From NCBI GenBank assembly GCA_965220345.1, contig OZ244822.1, forward strand, positions 2,418,001 to 2,482,000: DNA of 64,000 bases, in the 5' to 3' direction. The position numbers were made by a program, and so were the translations under genes. The notes under the pieces were generated by a model that was not told where the DNA came from, searched no databases, and saw only the letters and a program-made list of their open reading frames with translations. The first letter of the stretch is position 1, and each line of letters starts with the position of its first letter. This document shows, piece after piece, positions 8,566 to 16,566 of the stretch. The DNA comes from Aldehydirespirator sp965220345 (GTDB lineage Bacteria > Actinomycetota > Acidimicrobiia > Acidimicrobiales > Aldehydirespiratoraceae).

Positions 8566-9522
8566 TTACAGGTGTCTGCGATCCACTGCGGGATCAGCGA
8601 CGGTCGGATCCAACAAATGCTCAGGAGTGCCGCCACGCAGCCACACAATCGCCTGCTCGAAAGCTTGGCTGATCAGTCGAACAGTGCCAACAGTGGTAGT
8701 GGAGGCAATATGCGGGGTAACTATCACGTCGTCGCGCTCTAGTAGCCGGTGCCCTTGCGGCAGAGGCTCGGGCTCTGTCACGTCAAGACCCGCACCGCTG
8801 ACATGCCCTGAATCTAGTGCCGCCAGCAAAGCCTCTTGATCTAGCAGCGAGCCACGGGCGCAGTTGATGATCACAACCCCTGGCTTCATGGCCGCAAGAC
8901 TTCGCGCGTTGATGATGTGTCTCGTCTCTTCGCTGGCGGGCGCGTGGAGCGAGATTACGTCGCTGGATTGCCAGAGATCTTCGCGGCTTACCAGTTCGCC
9001 GACATCTGCCACGTCGGTGGCAACAAGGTGGGGATCATGAATCAGCACCTTCATACCTAGCGCGGAGGCGTAGCGCGCCATCCGACTGCCGGTGCGCCCA
9101 CAGCCAAGCAGTCCCAGCGTCCGGCCATCTAACTCAAGTGCATCATGCATGAATCGGTAGTTGTTGCCGTGGATTTTGCTGCTGCTCTCAGCGGCTTTGA
9201 TGCGTTTTGTCACCGCCAACAACAGCGCGAAAGCGTGCTCGGCGGTGGACACAGTGGGCCCGTCGGGAGCGTTGCATGCAGCAACTCCGGCCGCGGCACA
9301 AGCAGCAACCGCAACATTGTCATAGCCGATACCCGACCGGGCCACGACTTTGAGCTGTGGCAAACGTCGGCAGGCATCAGCATCCCAAAGCCCGCTAGCA
9401 CCAACCACGACACCATCCGCGACAGCTAAGTCATCGACAAGCTCAACATCGGCGGGTATCACAATCTCCGGCGGAACCGGCCGGTCAACCCAGATGCGCT
9501 GTTTCTCAACTCTGTCAGGCAT
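8566..9522 (-). CDS. D-isomer-specific 2-hydroxyacid dehydrogenase
   Basis: This is a 318-residue NAD-dependent dehydrogenase of the D-lactate/phosphoglycerate dehydrogenase family. The Rossmann motif LGLLGCGRTGSRMARYA lies near residue 135. The catalytic region shows NCARGSLLDQEALLAAL (Arg), GAGLDVTEPEPLP (Glu) and VTPHIAST (His), so the Arg-Glu-His triad is intact. No ACT domain follows, so it is not a full-length SerA. It precedes the desaturase-Rieske gene by 16 bases and probably shares its mRNA. It may oxidise or reduce a hydroxy acid made by the local pathway; the actual substrate cannot be read from the sequence. Confidence 0.88.
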   Translation of the reverse strand: MPDRVEKQRIWVDRPVPPEIVIPADVELVDDLAVADGVVVGASGLWDADACRRLPQLKVVARSGIGYDNVAVAACAAAGVAACNAPDGPTVSTAEHAFALLLAVTKRIKAAESSSKIHGNNYRFMHDALELDGRTLGLLGCGRTGSRMARYASALGMKVLIHDPHLVATDVADVGELVSREDLWQSSDVISLHAPASEETRHIINARSLAAMKPGVVIINCARGSLLDQEALLAALDSGHVSGAGLDVTEPEPLPQGHRLLERDDVIVTPHIASTTTVGTVRLISQAFEQAIVWLRGGTPEHLLDPTVADPAVDRRHL

Positions 9523-9648
9523 CAGGCTGTGAACTTCAGCCAGCCATCTGGCATCTTGACGCAGCGCCTCACGCTAGCTGGCGGATCCGATTAGCTTCAC
9601 TTTGGAGAGTCTACGGGAGTCTGCTAAGCAAAGTCCCAGACTTGATGC

Positions 9649-10326
9649 TCAGGACTGAGTGCTTAGCGACTCCGCCACATGCTTCATCAGTTCTCTCCAC
9701 TCTTCGGCGGAAACGCGGCTTTCAGCGGACTGCGAAGACATCACTAGATGTATTCCAACGCTCAGCGCCTGATACAAGGCGACCATGGCGGTGGTGCTGA
9801 GATGGGGCTTGACCACTCCAGCGTCTTTGCCTTTAGTCAACAGCTCACCCAAAGTGGCAGCCTGTTCGTTTAACGAATCTGCGAGCGTCTCGCGAAAGCG
9901 TGCGTCACGTCGCGCGCTGACGAGAGCTTCTAGCATCACGTCGCGCGCTGTTGCGTTCTCGGGTGACATAAAGTCGGCGCTTGATTCGATCATCTTGTGG
10001 ATGACAAAGGCTCCATCAATGTCAGGGGCACCGCCATCCTCAGAGTCATGATCTGAACTCTGATCGGAGCCCTCAACAGCTTCAACATCAATACAGCGGT
10101 GAGCGATGTAGCGAACCGCATCATTAATCAGAGCATGTTTGCCGGACCAGCGAGAATAGATCGCGCCAGTGGTCAGCCCAGCGCGACTAGCAATGTCGGC
10201 GACTTTTGCAGTTTCGAACCCATGCTCGGCGATTGACTCAACAGCAGCCTCTAATAGGCGCTGCGAAACATCGTCCGTCTGGGTATTGCCCTCGCTGTTA
10301 GCAGTGGCATCAGTGACTGGCTTCAT
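9649..10326 (-). CDS. TetR-family transcriptional regulator
   Basis: This is a 225-residue repressor. Residues 22-75 contain the TetR helix-turn-helix (LLEAAVESIAEHGFETAKVA, then DIASRAGLTTGAIYSRWSGK). The rest is a ligand-binding domain without a recognisable signature. The ATG is followed directly by a Lys/Pro-rich segment and lies 24 bases from a dyad that is probably its own operator. No obvious target gene is adjacent: the dehydrogenase downstream is separated by about 125 bases and the other side is a 700-base gap with a tRNA. It may act mainly on itself or at a distance, possibly on lipid genes as many TetR proteins do. Confidence 0.9.
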   Translation of the reverse strand: MKPVTDATANSEGNTQTDDVSQRLLEAAVESIAEHGFETAKVADIASRAGLTTGAIYSRWSGKHALINDAVRYIAHRCIDVEAVEGSDQSSDHDSEDGGAPDIDGAFVIHKMIESSADFMSPENATARDVMLEALVSARRDARFRETLADSLNEQAATLGELLTKGKDAGVVKPHLSTTAMVALYQALSVGIHLVMSSQSAESRVSAEEWRELMKHVAESLSTQS

Positions 10327-10350
10327 TGGACTTCACCAAACCGGTAGCTG

Positions 10351-10367
10351 ATAATAACCGTTATTAT
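10351..10367. promoter_or_regulatory. TetR-type operator dyad
   Basis: ATAATAA-CCG-TTATTAT is a perfect 7-bp inverted repeat with a 3-base spacer, placed 24 bases upstream of the TetR start. Its AT-richness stands out from the surroundings, which fits an operator overlapping a promoter. Confidence 0.65.
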
Positions 10368-10386
10368 AGAAAGTGTGCTTAGATTT

Positions 10387-10400
10387 ACTATGATAATAGT
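10387..10400. promoter_or_regulatory. Second dyad upstream of the TetR gene
   Basis: ACTAT-GATA-ATAGT is a 5-bp inverted repeat with a 4-base spacer about 20 bases from the first dyad. It is weaker but may be a second operator or part of the promoter. Confidence 0.35.
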
Positions 10401-10724
10401 TACTACTGACACCCATATGCAACGATTCTTTAAATAATCCTTCGGCGACAAGGTTGAAGCACTTCAGCCATCGGCTCCGAGCAGACGCAGAAACGTCACT
10501 TAGACAGCGTTCAGAGCACCGGGCTCAGAGCACCGGCTAGACATCGCCAGCTAGGGCAGCACTGTGCCTTGACACCCGCTGAATTGAGCTGAGGCTTGGA
10601 CTCTGCGAGATGCTGCTGCTGGGTCTTCTGCACTAAGTGATCAGCACCTAAACAGCAGTCAATCAGCACCGTGAAAGCACGCAAGTCACGCTCTAGTGGA
10701 TCAATCAGGCGTGGCTCTCGGTTG
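10401..10724. other. Non-coding stretch between the TetR control region and tRNA-Leu
   Basis: No supported gene is seen here. The only structure noticed is the 12-base unit TCAGAGCACCGG repeated twice with a 14-base period (10511-10522 and 10525-10536). Confidence 0.5.
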
Positions 10725-10808
10725 TGCCCGGAGAGGGACTCGAACCCTCACACCCTCGCGGGCGGCGGATTTTGAGTCCGCTGCGTCTGCCAATTCCGCC
10801 ATCCGGGC
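10725..10808 (-). tRNA. tRNA-Leu (anticodon CAA)
   Basis: An 84-base class II tRNA reads on the minus strand. The acceptor stem GCCCGGA pairs with TCCGGGC, followed by discriminator A. The D arm contains GGCGGAATTGGCAGACGC. The anticodon stem GCGGA/TCCGC encloses loop CTCAAAA with anticodon CAA. A long variable arm (CGCCCGCGAGGGTG) and T loop GGTTCGAGTCC follow. The long variable arm and the CAA anticodon identify leucine (UUG codon). CCA is not encoded. Confidence 0.96.
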
Positions 10809-11035
10809 AACGCTGTGAGCTTAGCGTCCCGCCGCAGGTCACACCCCAGCTTTACGCACTAGCAGCGGCAGTTGTCTAACCTGTTAGGTCTTGCGTCTAC
10901 GAACCCACCACGCGGCAACATGCAGCCCTCGCGAAACCCGAGCACTCTTTGGCGAGTCTGAAGCAGAGCCTGACAATGCAAGCCAGACCTACCAGCATCG
11001 GCTAATCCCAGCGTGGCGGTGAGGAGTCTTCAGCA
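10809..11035. other. Non-coding stretch between tRNA-Leu and fabD
   Basis: No gene is seen in these 227 bases. They should hold the promoters for the divergent tRNA gene and the FAS-II operon. A GAGGAG ribosome site lies about 10 bases before fabD. Confidence 0.5.
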
Positions 11036-12220
11036 ATGATCGTCTTCATGTATCCAGGCCAAGGCTCACAGCAACCCGGCATGGGAGCGGCCTGGTTGGA
11101 TCACCCTTCATGGGAGTTGGTAGCCGAAGCATCTGAGGTAACAAACCGCGACGTATCACAGTTGCTGCTGAGCGCCGATGCCGATGAACTCACCGAAACT
11201 CGCAACAGTCAGCTAGCGACCTTTGTGATGTCGATGGTGGCTCTTGATGCAGTGACCCGTCTCGGCACCGAAGCCGCTGGTCACGCTGGCCACAGCCTGG
11301 GGGAATACTCGGCGCTAACCGCATCGGGCGTGCTTGACTTCAGTGATGCTGTGGCACTGGTGGCCGAACGCGGCGATGCCATGCAAGCAGCAGCCGAAGA
11401 GCGCGAAGGCACCATGGCGGCGATCCTCGGACTAGATGACGACAAAGTACAGATCGCCTGCAGCCGAGCCCCAGGCGAAGTGTGGCTGGCCAATCACAAC
11501 GCTGCAGGCCAGGTAGTGATAGCTGGCACACCCGAAGCAATCGACATCGCCGCAGATATCGCCCGAGAACTCGGTGCCAAACGGGTAATGCCGCTGCAGG
11601 TGGGTGGCGCTTTTCACACGCCGTTCATGGCACCAGCCCGAAACCGGCTCACCAAAGCTATTGACCGCACCGAGTTCCGTGACCCTCAAGGCACAGTGAT
11701 CGCCAATGTTGATGCCGCCGTCCATAACTCTGGTTCCGACTGGCCTGACTTGCTGAAAGCACAGCTCACCAGCCCGGTGAGATGGCGCCAAACGATCTCC
11801 ACCCTCACCTCAGCAGGTTTCACTACCTTCGTGGAGTTAGGCCCGGGTGATGTGCTTGGCCGACTAGTGAAACGTGCTGTCAAGGGTGCCAAGCCGCTGT
11901 CGGTTTCGGTGCCCGACGACCTTGACAGACTGCTTGAAGCTTTGGCTGCTTCGCCATCTCTGCCCGAGGCAGCGAAGGCAGCTATCGACGGAGAGCATCT
12001 TTTCGCCACTGAGCGACTGGTTGTGAGCCCGGCAGCAGGAATCTTCAAAACCGGCGAAAGCGCCAAGCAGGGCACACTCGTTGATGTAGGGCAGTTGTTA
12101 GGAGAGGTCGGCACTCACGAAGTGCGTAGCCCTTTTGCGGGTGAGCTGATGGGGGTGCTAGCTCTTGATGGCGAGCGGGTCACCGCAAGCCAGCCGATCG
12201 CCTGGCTGAGAACAAACTGA
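11036..12220 (+). CDS. fabD: Malonyl-CoA:ACP transacylase with a C-terminal lipoyl-like domain
   Basis: FabD loads malonate from CoA onto acyl carrier protein for type II fatty acid synthesis. The N-terminal motif YPGQGSQQPGMG, the nucleophile elbow GHSLGE (Ser near residue 88) and the catalytic His in GGAFHTPFM (near 195) are all present. The usual length is about 310 residues; this protein has 394. The extra 70 or so residues (from SPAAGIFKTG to the end) follow the pattern of a biotinyl/lipoyl hammerhead, with VRSPFAGELMGV and DGERVTASQPIAWL. The modified lysine is missing: the expected MKM turn reads EVGTHEV. The ATG is preceded by a good GAGGAG site. It is the first gene of a FAS-II run continuing with fabH, fabG, acpP and fabF. 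Confidence 0.93.
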   Translation: MIVFMYPGQGSQQPGMGAAWLDHPSWELVAEASEVTNRDVSQLLLSADADELTETRNSQLATFVMSMVALDAVTRLGTEAAGHAGHSLGEYSALTASGVLDFSDAVALVAERGDAMQAAAEEREGTMAAILGLDDDKVQIACSRAPGEVWLANHNAAGQVVIAGTPEAIDIAADIARELGAKRVMPLQVGGAFHTPFMAPARNRLTKAIDRTEFRDPQGTVIANVDAAVHNSGSDWPDLLKAQLTSPVRWRQTISTLTSAGFTTFVELGPGDVLGRLVKRAVKGAKPLSVSVPDDLDRLLEALAASPSLPEAAKAAIDGEHLFATERLVVSPAAGIFKTGESAKQGTLVDVGQLLGEVGTHEVRSPFAGELMGVLALDGERVTASQPIAWLRTN

Positions 12221-12274
12221 ACAAGCTAATGAGCACCAAACAATGCTGAGTTATCCGAAGTTGAGAGCAGCCTG

Positions 12275-13195
12275 ATGGGGGCACGCATGATCGGCTTAGG
12301 CACCGCGCTGCCCGAAAAGGTGCTAACCAACCACGACCTAGCCGAAATGATGGACACTAGCGACGAATGGATCTACGAACGTACTGGCATCCGTGAGCGC
12401 CGCATAGGTCTTCCTACCTCGACTCTGGCTATCCAGTCAGCGAAAGCTGCTTTGGTCATGGCCCGACTCGACCCAGCTGACATTGACCTGCTTATCTTGT
12501 CGACTGCAACCCCAGACCAGCGAGTGCCCGGCACTTCAATGGTGATCCACGCTGAGTTGGGTCTGCGCTGTGGTGCCTTCGACTTGAACGCGGCTTGTGC
12601 CGGTTTCACTTACGGCTGGGTGATGGCTCATTCGACTATGAACGCTCCTGGGGGACCTCGCCGGGTTCTTCTCATCGGAGCCGATTCTTTGTCGCCGGTG
12701 ACTAACTGGGAAGATCGCGGCACTGCCATTCTTTTTAGCGACGGAGGCGGTGCCGTAGTCTTGGAACACACCGAAGAGCCCACATTGTTGAGCTGGGATC
12801 TCGGCGCAGACGGCAGCCATCGCCGACTGATCATGGCAGATTATGGTGCCAAGCTCACCATGGAAGGCCACGAAGTTTTCAAGGTAGCGGTTCGTGCGGT
12901 TAGTGATTCGGTGCTGGCTGCTCTGGGTCGCGCCGGCCTGAGCCCCGACGATGTAGACGTGTTGCTGCCTCATCAAGCAAATATTCGCATCATTGAAGCC
13001 ATCTGCAAGCGCACCGGTATCAGCTTTGAACGCAGCTACAACGTGATCGAACACACTGGCAACAACTCCTCAGCAACTATCCCGCTGGCGATGGCCAAAG
13101 CCCACAACGAAGGTGCCTTGCAGCCTGGTGCTGTGGTGGTGATGACCGGATTCGGTGCTGGGATGACCTGGGCAACGACAGTGTCACGCTGGTGA
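12275..13195 (+). CDS. fabH: Beta-ketoacyl-ACP synthase III
   Basis: FabH starts fatty acid chains by condensing acyl-CoA with malonyl-ACP. The 306-residue protein has the typical start GLGTALPEKVLTNHDLAEMMDTSDEWI and the RTGIRERRI motif. The catalytic triad is visible as Cys in LNAACAGFTYG (near residue 108), His in LLPHQANIRI and Asn in NNSSATIPLA. It follows fabD by about 55 bases and overlaps fabG by four bases (GTGA). It is slightly shorter than the usual 315-335 residues but all motifs are intact. Confidence 0.95.
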   Translation: MGARMIGLGTALPEKVLTNHDLAEMMDTSDEWIYERTGIRERRIGLPTSTLAIQSAKAALVMARLDPADIDLLILSTATPDQRVPGTSMVIHAELGLRCGAFDLNAACAGFTYGWVMAHSTMNAPGGPRRVLLIGADSLSPVTNWEDRGTAILFSDGGGAVVLEHTEEPTLLSWDLGADGSHRRLIMADYGAKLTMEGHEVFKVAVRAVSDSVLAALGRAGLSPDDVDVLLPHQANIRIIEAICKRTGISFERSYNVIEHTGNNSSATIPLAMAKAHNEGALQPGAVVVMTGFGAGMTWATTVSRW

Positions 13196-13962
13196 CTACC
13201 AACACTGATATCAGTCCCAGCAACACCGCTGGCACAAAGAGCACCTCTGCCGGGCGCGTCGCCTTGATCACTGGAGGCAACCGCGGTATCGGATTAGCGA
13301 TCGCTCGTCGCTTGAGTCGAGTCGGACATCGCGTGGCGGTCACCTACCGAAGTGAGCCACCCGCCGAAGCAGCAGCTCACAAACTGACCTGTGTTGCCTG
13401 TGACGTGAACAACGCCGAATCGGTCAAGTCGGCACTGGCGGAAACAACAGAACGTCTCGGTGCGCCCGAGATTCTGGTGTGCAATGCGGGTATCACCCGC
13501 GACGGTTTGACCCTGCGAATGTCACAAGAGGATTTCGCGGCGGTGATTGACACCAACCTTACCGGCAGCTTCCAAGCCGCTAAAGCTGCTGCTAGAGCCA
13601 TGATTCGACAGCGTTGGGGGCGCATCGTGATGATCTCATCAGTGTCAGGTATTGGTGGCCAGCCTGGACAGGCCAACTATGCCGCATCCAAAGCGGGAAT
13701 GATCGGCCTAGCAAAGTCGCTGTCCAAAGAGTTCGCTTCTCGTAATGTGACCGTCAACGTGGTGGCACCCGGCGCAATCGACACCGACATGCTCAACGCT
13801 TTGAGCGACGACCAGCTCAAAGCCATTGTTGATCGTGTGCCGCAAGGCCGCACAGGCAACCCAGATGAAGTAGCCGCCGCCGTTGAGTTCCTCGTTTCGG
13901 AGGACGCTAGCTACGTCACCGGTATCGTTCTTGCGGTGGACGGTGGCCTCTCAATGGGCTGA
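13192..13962 (+). CDS. fabG: 3-oxoacyl-ACP reductase
   Basis: FabG is an NADPH-dependent short-chain dehydrogenase that reduces 3-ketoacyl-ACP. It has 256 residues, with the cofactor motif TGGNRGIG near residue 28, NAG in VCNAGITRDG, and the catalytic Ser-Tyr-Lys in MISSVSGIGGQPGQANYAASKAG. The C-terminal VTGIVLAVDGGLSMG is typical. The GTG start overlaps the fabH stop, so translation is probably coupled. The first 20 residues are a Ser/Thr-rich extension. The pathway context (fabH before, acpP after) supports the assignment over other SDR enzymes. Confidence 0.94.
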   Translation: MTTNTDISPSNTAGTKSTSAGRVALITGGNRGIGLAIARRLSRVGHRVAVTYRSEPPAEAAAHKLTCVACDVNNAESVKSALAETTERLGAPEILVCNAGITRDGLTLRMSQEDFAAVIDTNLTGSFQAAKAAARAMIRQRWGRIVMISSVSGIGGQPGQANYAASKAGMIGLAKSLSKEFASRNVTVNVVAPGAIDTDMLNALSDDQLKAIVDRVPQGRTGNPDEVAAAVEFLVSEDASYVTGIVLAVDGGLSMG

Positions 13963-14063
13963 TTACCCAAGAAAGTGCAACGAAGAAGCCAACACAAGAA
14001 CGAACCTGAATCAACCCTGATCCCCTATCGCCAAGTGAACCTAACGCCGGTGAAAGCCGAAAT

Positions 14064-14068
14064 GGAGG
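14064..14068 (+). promoter_or_regulatory. Ribosome binding site of acpP
   Basis: GGAGG lies 9 bases before the GTG start of acpP and fixes that start in a gene with no suitable ATG. Confidence 0.75.
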
Positions 14069-14077
14069 AAAACAGCC

Positions 14078-14314
14078 GTGAGTGACGACAACTTTGAGCG
14101 TTTCAAGCAATGCACAGTGTCAGTGCTTTCAGTGGATGAATCCGCTGTGGTGCCAGAAGCGAACTTCGCTGACGATCTTGAAGCTGACAGCCTTGACATC
14201 GTCGAACTCGTGATGGCGCTCGAAGAAGAGTTCGATGTGAACGTCGACGAAGAGGAGCTTGAGGGCGTGGACACAGTAGCGCAGGCTTACGAGCTGATCA
14301 CTTCGAAGATTTAG
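14078..14314 (+). CDS. acpP: Acyl carrier protein
   Basis: This is a 78-residue acidic protein that carries the growing acyl chain on a phosphopantetheine arm. The attachment site is Ser38 in the canonical EADSLDIVEL motif. The C-terminal half (EEEFDVNVDEEELEGVDTV, then AYELI) is the usual recognition helix III and IV pattern. It starts with GTG after a GGAGG site. It lies between fabG and fabF in the FAS-II run, 115 bases downstream of fabG, so it may also have its own promoter, as acpP often needs higher expression. Confidence 0.96.
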   Translation: MSDDNFERFKQCTVSVLSVDESAVVPEANFADDLEADSLDIVELVMALEEEFDVNVDEEELEGVDTVAQAYELITSKI

Positions 14315-14359
14315 CCTTAACCACTTGTTACAAGCACTACGAGAGCCGCTCCAACTCTG

Positions 14360-15547
14360 ATGAGCAGGCCTGACCGTCGCCGAGTAGTAGTCACCGGTCT
14401 GGGGGTTGTGTCAGCCGCTGGCATAGGTGCCGATGCCTACTTCGAGGGCCTTTGCAGCCCCGCGCCCGTGGGTGAACGTCGGATTACCGACTTTGATCCC
14501 AACAACCATTTCGACAGCCCCAAAGAGGCGCGGCGCTCTGACCCCAACACTCAATTCTTGGTGGCAGCTGCGGATCAAGCCCTAGCTCAAGCTGGCGATA
14601 TCGAAGCTGATCCCACCCGCTGCGGTGCGATGATCGGCACCGGCGTGGGTGGCATCTCCACACTGGAACGCGAGATCGGGGTTATGCATGAAAAAGGCGC
14701 ACGACGAGTGTCGCCTTTCTTGGTGCCGATGATGATGGCCAACGCCGGAGGCGCAACCTTGTCAATGCGTTACGGCTGGATGGGTCCTTCAGAAAATGTG
14801 GTCACGGCATGTGCAGCTGGCACTCACGCTGTGGGTAACGCCGCACGCCTGATCGCTGAGGATCGCTGCGATGTGGTGCTATCCGGCGGCACCGAAGCAC
14901 CGTTCACTCCTGCTGCTGTGGCCGGCTTCACCAACATGACCGCTCTGTCGTCAAGCGGTGTGAGTCGCCCATTCGACTCTCGACGTGACGGTTTCGTGAT
15001 GGCTGAAGGTGCTGCCGTGCTGCTTCTGGAAGAGCGCAACCGGGCTATAGCCCGCGGTGCAACCGTCCTAGCGGAGGTGCTCGGCATGGCTTCCACCGCG
15101 GATGCTTATCACATCACCGCCCCGTCGCCCGGCGGCAGCGGCGCAACACATTGCATGCAACTGGCGCTTGATGACGCAGGAGTAAGCGCTGCTGATGTGC
15201 TACATGTCAACGCTCACGGAACCTCCACCGAACTCAACGACGCAGCCGAAGCCGAAGCTCTCTCCAAAGTTTTTGGCACTTCACCAGGACCGCTGGTGAC
15301 ATCCACGAAAGGGGTTACTGGTCACGCTCTGGGTGCGGCTGGGGCTTTGGAAGCGCTGGCAGTGGTGCTGTCCATCCAGAAGCGGTTGATACCACCCACG
15401 GCAGGGCTGAGCGCGCTGGATCCCGAACTGCCACCAATTCGAGTAGTGATCGGCGAGGCTGCGTCTTGGGAACCTGGAGTATCAATATCGAACTCTTTTG
15501 GGTTCGGCGGCCACAACGGTACTTTGGTTATCGCACCGGCTGATTGA
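14360..15547 (+). CDS. fabF: Beta-ketoacyl-ACP synthase II
   Basis: FabF elongates acyl-ACP with malonyl-ACP. In this 395-residue protein the catalytic Cys is in VTACAAGTHAVGNAA (near residue 152) and the two His are in VNAHGTSTELND and TKGVTGHALGAAGA, completing the Cys-His-His triad. The C-terminal SNSFGFGGHNGTLV is characteristic. It begins 45 bases after acpP and ends the FAS-II operon. A convergent fabZ follows. Confidence 0.95.
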   Translation: MSRPDRRRVVVTGLGVVSAAGIGADAYFEGLCSPAPVGERRITDFDPNNHFDSPKEARRSDPNTQFLVAAADQALAQAGDIEADPTRCGAMIGTGVGGISTLEREIGVMHEKGARRVSPFLVPMMMANAGGATLSMRYGWMGPSENVVTACAAGTHAVGNAARLIAEDRCDVVLSGGTEAPFTPAAVAGFTNMTALSSSGVSRPFDSRRDGFVMAEGAAVLLLEERNRAIARGATVLAEVLGMASTADAYHITAPSPGGSGATHCMQLALDDAGVSAADVLHVNAHGTSTELNDAAEAEALSKVFGTSPGPLVTSTKGVTGHALGAAGALEALAVVLSIQKRLIPPTAGLSALDPELPPIRVVIGEAASWEPGVSISNSFGFGGHNGTLVIAPAD

Positions 15548-15658
15548 GCAGCTAAACCCTCTTTTGCTTCTGCTACCAACTGTTGCACAGGCACTTGAGT
15601 GCGCTTGCCATCACTAGCTCTTGCTTTGAGCAGGTACGGCACGCTGTGATGCTTGAGT

Positions 15659-16084
15659 TCAGGTTTCCGCTATCACGAACATCAGGTCACATTCAACGGC
15701 TGTCTTGCCGTTAAGCAGCGCCCGGCCTGAGCCTCGGCCTGCCCGACTTGAAAGCCGGGTCATGGCAACTTCAAGCTCAAGAGTGTCACCTGGGCGCACC
15801 TGCTGACGAAAACGTGCCTTGTCGAGGCCCCCGAACAGCGGTAAACGCCCAGTGTAGCGTTCGTCGGACAGCAGCGCTATGGCACCAAGCTGGCCAACGG
15901 CTTCACAGATCAGCACACCAGGCACAGTGGGTAGTCCTGGGAAATGCCCTTCAAAAAAGGCTTCTTCGCCGCTTAGGTGCCAAAGTCCGCGAGCCCGCTC
16001 ACCCGGAACCAGCTCTGTGACCTCGCTGACAAACAGAAACGGGTCACGATGAGCGATCAGTTCCTCAGGGCGAGGCAGGCTCAT
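15659..16084 (-). CDS. fabZ: 3-hydroxyacyl-ACP dehydratase
   Basis: This 141-residue hot-dog-fold enzyme dehydrates 3-hydroxyacyl-ACP. AHRDPFLFVSEVTEL and the active-site segment FFEGHFPGLPTVPGVLICEA match FabZ, including the His (FEGHFPG) and the Glu five residues after VPGV. It is transcribed convergently to fabF. It fits as the dehydratase of the adjacent FAS-II set, which lacks another dehydratase in this window. A related FabA-type isomerase is less likely because the length and motif are FabZ-like. Confidence 0.9.
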   Translation of the reverse strand: MSLPRPEELIAHRDPFLFVSEVTELVPGERARGLWHLSGEEAFFEGHFPGLPTVPGVLICEAVGQLGAIALLSDERYTGRLPLFGGLDKARFRQQVRPGDTLELEVAMTRLSSRAGRGSGRALLNGKTAVECDLMFVIAET

Positions 16085-16128
16085 GGACTACTACATCGCT
16101 GGCGTTGCTGCCAGCGGGTTGGGTCGGT

Positions 16129-16404
16129 TTAGCCTTTGGCTGCGGCCTTGAGCTTGGCACCCGCCTGGATCTTCACGCCAGTCGATGCTGCAATGGACAC
16201 TGCTTCACCGGTCTGCGGGTTACGTCCAGTGCGAGCCGGACGGTTCACAGTCGAGATCTTCATGTAGCCAGTCAGGTTGATTGAGTTACCAGCAGCCACC
16301 TCATCACAGGCAAGCTCCAGCAGGCTGTCGATGCATTTGGCAGCATCGCCCTGAGAAACTCCGGCCCGGACGGCTACCGCATTCACAACATCACGCTTGT
16401 TCAT
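16129..16404 (-). CDS. hup: HU-family DNA-binding protein
   Basis: This 91-residue nucleoid protein bends and compacts DNA as a dimer. The N-terminal MNKRDVVNAVAVRAGVS and the beta-arm region with NRPARTGRNPQTGEAVSIAA are classic HU; the RP proline that intercalates in DNA is present. The C-terminus is short (KLKAAAKG), without the long lysine-rich tail of mycobacterial HupB. A GGAGAAAAAG-like site precedes the ATG on the minus strand. Confidence 0.95.
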   Translation of the reverse strand: MNKRDVVNAVAVRAGVSQGDAAKCIDSLLELACDEVAAGNSINLTGYMKISTVNRPARTGRNPQTGEAVSIAASTGVKIQAGAKLKAAAKG

Positions 16405-16566
16405 TGACTTTTTCTCCTTGCGGGTTTGAGGGCATTTGTTTGATGCGCCTCTTTAGTGCTCCATTTCAGGGGCATTTTGGGGTTGTTTCACTCGCAACTA
16501 TATGGCCTAGCTCGTTGAGTTCGGGGGATGCTCTCCACCTTTGAGCGGCTTGGTAGATTTCAGGCC

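Noticed and set aside
16405..16566. Possible glycine riboswitch upstream of gcvP
   Set aside because: The sequence does not show the paired conserved aptamer elements; nothing convincing was found near gcvH or gcvT either.
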